This document shows positions 30,056 through 35,429 of a DNA stretch of 35,429 bases, piece by piece. Under the pieces are notes generated by a model. That model was not told where the DNA came from. It ran no database searches and saw nothing but the letters and a program-made list of their open reading frames with translations. Numbering within the stretch: the stretch's first letter is position 1; each line of letters opens with the position of its first letter. The stretch covers positions 1-35,429 of the forward strand of contig CANNTZ010000019.1 in NCBI GenBank assembly GCA_947522735.1. The letters are read 5' to 3'. This stretch comes from an uncultured Oscillospiraceae bacterium (GTDB lineage Bacteria > Bacillota > Clostridia > Oscillospirales > Ruminococcaceae). The position numbers and the translations under genes were made by a program.

Positions 30056-31287
30056 ATCACGTAATCGCCGTGGTCGAAGACTGTGACGGTGGAGCCGTCG
30101 TGACAAATGCCCTCGACATGCATCTCGCGGGAGCCGAACATGAAATCGACGTGTGTCATCGAATCGTTAGCGCCCGCCGCGGCAAGCTGCTCCTCGCTCA
30201 TTTGGGCGCCGCCCTTGAGGTTCATCGGATAGGCGCGTCCAAGCGCGAGGTGGCAGGAGGCGTTCTCATCGAACAGCGTGTTGTAGAAGAGTATGCCGGT
30301 CTTGCGGATAGGGGTGTCGTAGCCGATGAGGGAGACCTCGCCGAGATAGCGGCTGCCCTCGTCGAACTCGATGAGATTTTTCAGTGTCTCCTGCTCCTTC
30401 TCCGCGCCGAAATCGACGACTGCGCCATCCTTGAACTCCAACCAGAAGTTTTCGATCAGCTTGCCCTGATAGTTAAGCGGCATCGAGGCGTAGACCCGGC
30501 CGTTGACGCCGGTCTTGAGCGGCATACAGAAGTTTTCCTCTGTGGGCATGTTCGGGTTGAAAACGACGCCCCTGGTGGATTTTTCGCACCCGCCCGACCA
30601 GACGTGGTTGGGGACAAGCTCGACGGTGAGATCGGTGCCAAGCTCGTTGGTGAAGTGCAGCGCGCGGAAGTTGTAATTGTTGAGCGTCTCGGAGTGACGG
30701 GTCATCTCGGCGTTGTGCGCATCCCACTCGGCAATGGGGTCGTTGTCCTCGCTGATGCGGACGCTCATCAGGATGGCGTCCATCAGCGCGTCTACTGCCT
30801 CGTCGTCGCTCTTGTCCGGGAACACCTTTTTCGCCCAGCCCAGCGACGGCAGCGCGACGATAGTCCACTGTCCCTCGTTGTTCATCGTGTAGCTCATCAG
30901 CGGTTTGAACTTTTTGCCGCCTGCAATCTGCACCGCCTGCATCTTCTGCGGGTCAACGTCTTTGTAAAGCCCCGGAGTGGCGGAGTCGATGTGGATGAAG
31001 CAGCAGCCCTTTTCCTGTGCCCACGCGCGCTTGTCGTACATCCACTGCGGAATGTCGCACAGCGTCTCGACGGAGCAGCTCTGATAGGTCATAAGGCCTA
31101 TCTGCTCGTCGCTCCAGTTGACCACCACCTCGCCTGCGCCTGCGGAGTACGCTTCCTTGACGCACATGCGGACAAACTCGTAGTCGGTAACGGAGGAGTT
31201 GATGACCACAAGCTGTCCGGGCTGCACGTTCGCGCCGGTGACGACCGCCAGTCTTGCATATTTTTGCATTACGTTCCTGCTTACCAT
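30052..31287 (-). CDS. M29 family aminopeptidase (AmpS/PepS type)
   Basis: A 411-residue cytoplasmic metallo-aminopeptidase. Family residues are visible in NMPTEENFCMP (Glu), FDENASCHLALGRAYP (Glu, His) and DSMTHVDFMFGSREMHVEG (His, Asp). The N-terminus YARLAVVTGANVQPGQLVVI aligns with the PepS/AmpS start. The start codon has AAAGGATGG upstream. It follows the ceramidase-like gene by 58 bp and overlaps nth by 4 bp. Confidence 0.95.
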   Translation of the reverse strand: MVSRNVMQKYARLAVVTGANVQPGQLVVINSSVTDYEFVRMCVKEAYSAGAGEVVVNWSDEQIGLMTYQSCSVETLCDIPQWMYDKRAWAQEKGCCFIHIDSATPGLYKDVDPQKMQAVQIAGGKKFKPLMSYTMNNEGQWTIVALPSLGWAKKVFPDKSDDEAVDALMDAILMSVRISEDNDPIAEWDAHNAEMTRHSETLNNYNFRALHFTNELGTDLTVELVPNHVWSGGCEKSTRGVVFNPNMPTEENFCMPLKTGVNGRVYASMPLNYQGKLIENFWLEFKDGAVVDFGAEKEQETLKNLIEFDEGSRYLGEVSLIGYDTPIRKTGILFYNTLFDENASCHLALGRAYPMNLKGGAQMSEEQLAAAGANDSMTHVDFMFGSREMHVEGICHDGSTVTVFDHGDYVI

Positions 31288-31345
31288 TTTTATACCATCC
31301 TTTACTTAGGCCGCCAGAGCCTGTCAGCAGGACTCCGGAAGCAAA

Positions 31346-32779
31346 TTAAAATAGCTTATCTATGCCGTCCACGATGGCGTCGCAGATCTTTTCGAGCGAG
31401 CCGCGAGCTGTTTTAGACCAGAAAGGATACTTTCGGTCAGTGCCGTAGCCCTCAAAGTCGTAGCCTTTGGCGTGCGGCAGATATCCGATGTATTTGTTCG
31501 CGCAGTGTGTGATGTAGGTCAGCGCCGCTTTGGAGCGCAGCTTGATATCAAGCTGGCCGTCCGTGAACGGCTCGCCAGCCATGCTGACGACGGCAAGCCC
31601 GCCGATGCGGAACACCTGTATGGGATATTGGAAGGTTGGCTCGCGCTTTTTGCAGCAGACGGCGCTATAGGTGGAGGCCGCGAGGAACCAGTTGATCTCG
31701 GCGTTGCCGTTTTCGTCGCATTTGTAGCAGCCGCCGGCAAGCTCGCGCTCCACCTCCGCAAGGCGCTCCGCCGGAATGTCGCGATAATTCAGCGGCACGT
31801 CGCAGGAGTACCAGTCTACGGTCAGCGGCTCGTCCGCGCCGTCAAACGCCATAGAGAGCACGATGCGCTCGGCCAGTGCCGCCAGCTCGCCGCCCATGCG
31901 CTCGGAGTCCATGACGAAATCCGGGGTATAGGGGTCATATGGATTTATGTTGCCGCAGCAGCCGTTGAGAACCATCGGTATCTCGCCGATATTCATGGCC
32001 TTTTGCAGCCTCTCGGCCCAGACGCCGCACCAGTCGGGCGAGATCGCGTTATATAGAGAGGGTGTGCAGAAGTCGTTGACGGGGTGGCAGGTGAAGTGCA
32101 GCATCGCGCCTGCAAGCTTCATGTCGCCGTCCTTGAAGCAGGCGACGCCCACCTCGTCGTCGGCGGGGCTTTCGAGATAGAGGATGTCCGGGCCGAGAGG
32201 ATCCTGACGGGAGCTGTTGCGCGGGAACATTTCAGTTGTGCCGTCGCGCAGGATGGCTCTGCGGCAAAAGGCGAGTCCGTGCTTCAAGCCGGACTTTACG
32301 TCCATCTTGAGCGGACGGATGCTCGCGAACGCGGCGCGCACTGCCTCGACCGCCTTTTCGCAGGCAAAATCGCAATATTCCGAGTTGGAGCCGGTGATAA
32401 ATTCCTTTTCGGGCGGGAATTTGATCGGGAAATCGTCGTCCAGCATCAGCCCGCCGACGGACGGAGCCGAGTGCGACTGTATGGCAAATACCATGACGGC
32501 GCCGTAGTCCAGACCGAACTCGTCGATGACAGCCTGCTTTATCCGGTCGGCGTATTTTTGGGTGATAATTATGACGTCAAGGCCAAGGATGCACACGGTT
32601 TTTCCTGTGGTGGCGTCTCTAAAGACGTTGGCTTTTGCAAAGAGGCGGTGACGAATGAGCTTGGCCGGGCGGTATTCGCCCATCACGGAGCCTGCAAGAT
32701 GCACTCCCTCCCAAGGGGTTATGTCGGCGGTTCCAAAGCCGGCGAGGACGGTTCCGGCGGTTTTGAGCTTGGGATTCAT
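31346..32779 (-). CDS. Neutral/alkaline ceramidase-superfamily protein
   Basis: A 477-residue protein of the neutral/alkaline non-lysosomal ceramidase superfamily. It begins VLAGFGTADITPWEGVHLAG, the family hallmark. Likely zinc ligands are His103 (QSHSAPSVGG), His228 or His232 (LHFTCHPVN), Glu403 (AGEPFTDGQL) and a Tyr near 433-440 (KYIGYLPHAKGY). In place of the catalytic Ser motif of true ceramidases it has LNGCCGNINP, as in many uncharacterised bacterial members, so amide hydrolysis of ceramide is not certain. No signal peptide is seen. ATG 32779 fits the AAGGAAA ribosome site better than GTG 32788. It heads the operon with the aminopeptidase and nth. Confidence 0.85.
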   Translation of the reverse strand: MNPKLKTAGTVLAGFGTADITPWEGVHLAGSVMGEYRPAKLIRHRLFAKANVFRDATTGKTVCILGLDVIIITQKYADRIKQAVIDEFGLDYGAVMVFAIQSHSAPSVGGLMLDDDFPIKFPPEKEFITGSNSEYCDFACEKAVEAVRAAFASIRPLKMDVKSGLKHGLAFCRRAILRDGTTEMFPRNSSRQDPLGPDILYLESPADDEVGVACFKDGDMKLAGAMLHFTCHPVNDFCTPSLYNAISPDWCGVWAERLQKAMNIGEIPMVLNGCCGNINPYDPYTPDFVMDSERMGGELAALAERIVLSMAFDGADEPLTVDWYSCDVPLNYRDIPAERLAEVERELAGGCYKCDENGNAEINWFLAASTYSAVCCKKREPTFQYPIQVFRIGGLAVVSMAGEPFTDGQLDIKLRSKAALTYITHCANKYIGYLPHAKGYDFEGYGTDRKYPFWSKTARGSLEKICDAIVDGIDKLF

Positions 32780-32815
32780 GTGATTCACTTTCCTTTCGGC
32801 GTTATTGTATATTTT

Positions 32816-32843
32816 ATTCTACAATATCCGAGAGAAAAGTCAA
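32816..32843 (-). promoter_or_regulatory. Promoter of the ceramidase-like operon
   Basis: Minus strand: -35 TTGACT (32838-32843), 16-bp spacer, -10 TAGAAT (32816-32821). It lies 37 bp upstream of the preferred start codon. Confidence 0.75.
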
Positions 32844-32899
32844 TACAAAATTGTGCGTGTTATTATCCTAAATCAGTCAATTTGTATGTTTTTGGCCAC

Positions 32900-33403
32900 T
32901 CAGACCCTCTTTATCATCACATAGTCGTCCATCACGAATCCGCCGCCGATATCGGTGACCTGTCCGTATTCCCTTGTGAAGCCGAGACGCTCGTATGCGG
33001 CGATGGCGTCGGAGTTGTTCTTGTTGACGGTCAGCCATATCTTATAGAGGTCGTACCTATCGCACAGCTTTTTGAGATAGTCAATGACCTGCGAGAATAT
33101 ACCGTGACCGCGCAGCTCCTGCCGGAGGTAAATTTTGCTCAGAAAAAGGCCGCCGTTTTCAATGGTGAAGGAGAAATATCCGACGTCTTCTCCGTCGAGG
33201 CGGACAAGGAGGTAGCGGTAGTGCCAGCCCTCGCCGAGAGTTTTCCTTATAGCCCCGGCGGACTGGAAGCTTTCAAGCATGTATTCCACCTGTTTTTCAC
33301 CGAGCAACGGCGTGTAATATTCCGTCCAGATATCGTGCGCAAGAGCCGCGACCCTGCATATCTCCTCGTCGGAGCTGACCTTTACAAATTCAAGAGCGCC
33401 CAT
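32900..33403 (-). CDS. GNAT family N-acetyltransferase
   Basis: A 167-residue acetyl-CoA dependent acyltransferase. Motif A reads SKIYLRQELRGHGIFSQVI (R-x-x-G-x-G/A form RGHGIF), and motif B is NSDAIAAYERLGFTREY. The central HYRYLLVRLDGEDVGYFSF strand pair is typical. The substrate is unknown. GAAGGAG precedes the ATG. It sits between the ribosomal protein genes and the ceramidase-like operon with short gaps and seems transcribed alone. Confidence 0.88.
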   Translation of the reverse strand: MGALEFVKVSSDEEICRVAALAHDIWTEYYTPLLGEKQVEYMLESFQSAGAIRKTLGEGWHYRYLLVRLDGEDVGYFSFTIENGGLFLSKIYLRQELRGHGIFSQVIDYLKKLCDRYDLYKIWLTVNKNNSDAIAAYERLGFTREYGQVTDIGGGFVMDDYVMIKRV

Positions 33404-33494
33404 TTACAGACTCCTTCCTCGTGTTCGGAATGTTATATATATGAATTGCATTGCGCAAGCTGTATTCGGATTCAAACGACGCATATTACCAAAC

Positions 33495-33522
33495 AGGGCA
33501 GAAACCTTTCGATTTCTGCCCT
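33495..33522 (-). terminator. Hairpin after rplA
   Basis: AGGGCAGAAA (33495-33504) and TTTCTGCCCT (33513-33522) form a perfect 10-bp stem with an 8-nt loop. On the minus strand it is followed by GTTTGG, a weak T tract. It marks the end of the rplK-rplA unit 25 bp after the rplA stop. Confidence 0.7.
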
Positions 33523-33546
33523 ATCCTGATAATTATGGCGCCAAGA

Positions 33547-34239
33547 TCACACAAACCTTGCCGGATTGATGCGCACGCCGGGACCCATGGTCGAGGCGAC
33601 TACGCAGGACTTGACGTACTGGCCCTTTGCGGCGGCGGGCTTCGCCTTGACGATAGCGTTCATCAGGGTGTCGAAGTTCTCCTGGAGCTTTTCAGCACCG
33701 AAGGAGGCCTTGCCTATCGGGCAGTGGATGATGTTGGTTTTGTCGAGGCGATACTCGATCTTACCGGCCTTGGCCTCGGTCACTGCACGGGCGATATCCG
33801 GGGTGACGGTGCCGGCCTTGGGGTTCGGCATGAGGCCGCGCGGGCCAAGGATCTTACCGAGACGTCCGACGACGCCCATCATGTCGGGAGTCGCGATAAC
33901 GACGTCAAAATCGAGCCAGCCCTCCTGCTGGATCTTGTGCATATACTCGTCGCCGCCGACATATTCGGCGCCGGCCTCTTCGGCAAGACGGACGTTGTCG
34001 CCCTTGCAGAAAGCGAGAACGCGAACCTTTTTGCCGGTTCCATTCGGGAGAACGACGGCGCCGCGGACCTGCTGATCTGCGTGACGGGAATCGACGCCCA
34101 GACGGACGTGGATCTCGATGGTCTCGTCAAACTTTGCCTTTGCGGAGCTTACGCACAGGCCAAGAGCCTCGTTCGCGTCATACAGCTTGGCGCGGTCGAT
34201 GGTCTTGGTGCTGTCGGTATATTTTTTACCATGTTTCAT
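33547..34239 (-). CDS. rplA: 50S ribosomal protein L1
   Basis: A 230-residue L1, the stalk protein that helps E-site tRNA leave. Typical segments are HVRLGVDSRHADQQVRG, VVLPNGTGK, GRLGKILGPRGLMPNPK and STMGPGVRINP. AGGAGG precedes the ATG. It is followed not by rplJ/rplL, as is common, but by a hairpin and an unrelated GNAT gene. Confidence 0.98.
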   Translation of the reverse strand: MKHGKKYTDSTKTIDRAKLYDANEALGLCVSSAKAKFDETIEIHVRLGVDSRHADQQVRGAVVLPNGTGKKVRVLAFCKGDNVRLAEEAGAEYVGGDEYMHKIQQEGWLDFDVVIATPDMMGVVGRLGKILGPRGLMPNPKAGTVTPDIARAVTEAKAGKIEYRLDKTNIIHCPIGKASFGAEKLQENFDTLMNAIVKAKPAAAKGQYVKSCVVASTMGPGVRINPARFV

Positions 34240-34357
34240 TACTACATTTCCTCCTATTGAGTGGTACTCGCGCCGGTTTAAGTCGTTTGCGGCGCGTAGC
34301 GGATTTTTCCTCCCACCCTAACATAAGCGGACCGTATCGGCCGCTTTCGGCAGACGG

Positions 34358-34783
34358 TCAGTCGGCGACGACGACGCCCATGCTGCGTGCGGTTCCGGCT
34401 ATCATGCTCATAGCGGTCTCGACAGACGCTGCGTTGAGGTCCGGCATCTTCTTCTCGGCGATCTCGCGGATCTGATCCTTAGTGATCGTGGCGACCTTGG
34501 TTTTGTTGGGGACGCCGGAGCCGCTTTCGATGCCGCAGGCCTTCTTGATGAGAACGGCGGCGGGGGGCGTCTTGGTGATAAAGGAGAAGGAACGGTCGGC
34601 GTAAATAGTAATGACCACGGGGATGATCATGCCGACATCTTTCTTTGTGCGCTCGTTGAATTCCTTGGTGAAGCCCATGATGTTGATTCCGTGGGGTCCG
34701 AGTGCGGAACCGACGGGGGGTGCCGGCGTGGCCTTGCCGGCGGGGATCTGAAGCTTAACTAAGCCAACCACCTTTTGTGCCAT
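34358..34783 (-). CDS. rplK: 50S ribosomal protein L11
   Basis: A 141-residue L11, which binds the GTPase-associated centre of 23S rRNA. The start MAQKVVGLVKLQIPAGKAT and the segment PPVGSALGPHGINIMGF are diagnostic. ATG 34783 has AAAGGAAG upstream; the longer frame adds ten unconserved residues across the ribosome site and is rejected. The rplA gene follows after 118 bp. Confidence 0.98.
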   Translation of the reverse strand: MAQKVVGLVKLQIPAGKATPAPPVGSALGPHGINIMGFTKEFNERTKKDVGMIIPVVITIYADRSFSFITKTPPAAVLIKKACGIESGSGVPNKTKVATITKDQIREIAEKKMPDLNAASVETAMSMIAGTARSMGVVVAD

Positions 34784-34802
34784 TGCAGTTCTTCCTTTCG
34801 TT

Positions 34803-34834
34803 GCGCGAGGCACGCGTGTTCGGACGGCTCGCGC
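34803..34834 (-). promoter_or_regulatory. Hairpin in the rplK leader
   Basis: GCGCGAGGC (34803-34811) and GGCTCGCGC (34826-34834) pair at 8 of 9 positions, 20 bp upstream of the rplK start. It could shape translation or be part of ribosomal-protein feedback. No known class was matched. Confidence 0.4.
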
Positions 34835-34934
34835 GAGAAAAATTTACCCTAAAAGAATCGTTATTTCTTTCAGTCCGCTCATCTCTGATAGCGGCGCTTG
34901 ATTTGTTCGTACAATTGTACACCTGCCGGCCGCG

Positions 34935-35429
34935 TCAGACGGGCTTGGCCTGATTCAGCTCAAGCTCGACCGGGGTCTCCCTGCCGAACATCGAGACGGT
35001 AACGCATACGCAGTTGCCCGGTATATCCACGCTGTCCACGACGCCGATGAAGCCCTCGAGGGGGCCGCCTGTAATCTGGACAGAGTCGCCCTTGGCGTAG
35101 GCCACCTCCGTGACGTGCGCTTCCACGCCGAGAGAAGCTATCTCCTCGTCGGTCAGCGGAACCGGCTTGGAGGCGGGCCCGACAAATCCGGTCACGCCTC
35201 GCGTGTTGCGCACGATATACCATGACTCGTCCGTCATTATCATCTTGACGAGGACGTAGCCCGGGAATATTTTGCGCTCCACCTCGCGCGTTTTGTCGTC
35301 CTTTATTTCGGTGACTGTCTCGGTGGGGATGGACACGTCAAGGATGAGATCCTGTAGCTGCCGGTTTTCGACAGCCTTTTCGATGTTCGTCGCCACCTTG
35401 TTCTCATAGCCGGAATAGGTATGCACCAC
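34935..35429 (-). CDS. nusG: Transcription elongation/antitermination factor NusG (partial)
   Basis: The C-terminal 165 or so residues of NusG. The N-terminal NGN domain is cut at the window edge just before VVHTYSGYENKVATNIE, which normally lies a few residues from the start. It shows IFPGYVLVKM, WYIVRNTRGVTGFVG and the KOW domain GDSVQITGGPLEGFIGVV. NusG binds RNA polymerase and affects pausing and Rho-dependent termination. It is followed by rplK and rplA in the usual order; secE would lie outside. Confidence 0.97.
   Translation of the reverse strand: MVHTYSGYENKVATNIEKAVENRQLQDLILDVSIPTETVTEIKDDKTREVERKIFPGYVLVKMIMTDESWYIVRNTRGVTGFVGPASKPVPLTDEEIASLGVEAHVTEVAYAKGDSVQITGGPLEGFIGVVDSVDIPGNCVCVTVSMFGRETPVELELNQAKPV

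Noticed and set aside
30070..31416. A 448-codon plus-strand frame over the aminopeptidase
   Set aside because: A shadow of the M29 aminopeptidase gene, with no recognisable domain.
32084..33529. A 481-codon plus-strand frame crossing the ceramidase-like and GNAT genes
   Set aside because: It spans two well-supported minus-strand genes and their promoter.
34270..34340. GGTGGGAGG-containing stretch between rplK and rplA as an L1 autoregulatory site
   Set aside because: The purine-rich motif is suggestive, but I could not draw the stem with asymmetric loop expected of an L1 target.
1..35429. CRISPR arrays, insertion sequences, prophage or toxin-antitoxin genes
   Set aside because: Looked for on both strands; no spaced direct repeats, transposase, integrase or recognisable toxin-antitoxin pair was found.

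Overview
This window looks like chromosomal DNA of an anaerobic Firmicute of the class Clostridia, most likely an Oscillospirales/Ruminococcaceae-type gut bacterium. The evidence is a GC-rich Gram-positive gene set: LexA with a Gram-positive style operator, L21-Prp-L27 with the Firmicute N-terminal extension on L27, Obg next to Mini-ribonuclease III, YitT, strong AGGAGG ribosome binding sites and TTGACA/TATAAT promoters. No rRNA, CRISPR array, transposase or integrase was seen.

Layout. 1-1004: 3' part of feoB. 1.4-5.4 kb: lexA, a membrane-anchored SGNH hydrolase with a Ser/Glu-rich stalk, and a cytoplasmic sialate O-acetylesterase-like protein. 5.5-9.3 kb: housekeeping block, rplU-prp-rpmA followed by obgE-mrnC-yitT, all on the minus strand. 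9.65-11.3 kb: a tRNA-Ser(GGA) gene with promoter and terminator, followed by a visibly AT-richer patch (GNAT acetyltransferase, a possible 33-codon ORF, alpha/beta hydrolase) that may be acquired DNA. 11.5-12.3 kb: an APH-type phosphotransferase. 12.5-17.4 kb: a sugar catabolism locus with a hydroxypyruvate-isomerase-like protein and a DegT-type aminotransferase, divergent from a LacI regulator with clear palindromic operators; a small membrane protein and a second TIM-barrel isomerase follow. 17.6-18.2 kb: an RNHCP zinc-ribbon-like gene with a long leader that contains a short ORF. 18.3-25.4 kb: a complete carbohydrate-uptake operon (lipoprotein binding protein, two permeases, GH42 glycosidase) divergent from an AraC regulator. 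25.4-28.8 kb: an FGGY kinase, a membrane protein and an SGNH esterase in one overlapping operon. 28.8-29.4 kb: remains of an MBG-domain surface protein. 29.4-32.8 kb: a neutral-ceramidase-like protein, an M29 aminopeptidase and endonuclease III. 32.9-35.4 kb: a GNAT protein, then rplA, rplK and partial nusG; rplJ/rplL do not follow rplA.

How the genes fit together. Three regulated catabolic modules (LacI; AraC plus ABC importer plus GH42; FGGY kinase plus esterase), two SASA/GQSN-type esterases and a ceramidase-like hydrolase suggest use of decorated plant or host glycans. The ABC importer has no ATPase here and presumably borrows a shared MsmX-type ATPase encoded elsewhere. Substrates cannot be assigned from sequence alone.

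The least conventional signals are a 190-nt RNHCP leader with an embedded ORF, a LacI promoter in which a hairpin separates the Shine-Dalgarno sequence from the start codon, two gene remnants (amidohydrolase N-terminus; MBG domain), and a tRNA-Ser-adjacent patch flanked by two related terminators. I do not see clear evidence for a wholly new defence or mobile system.
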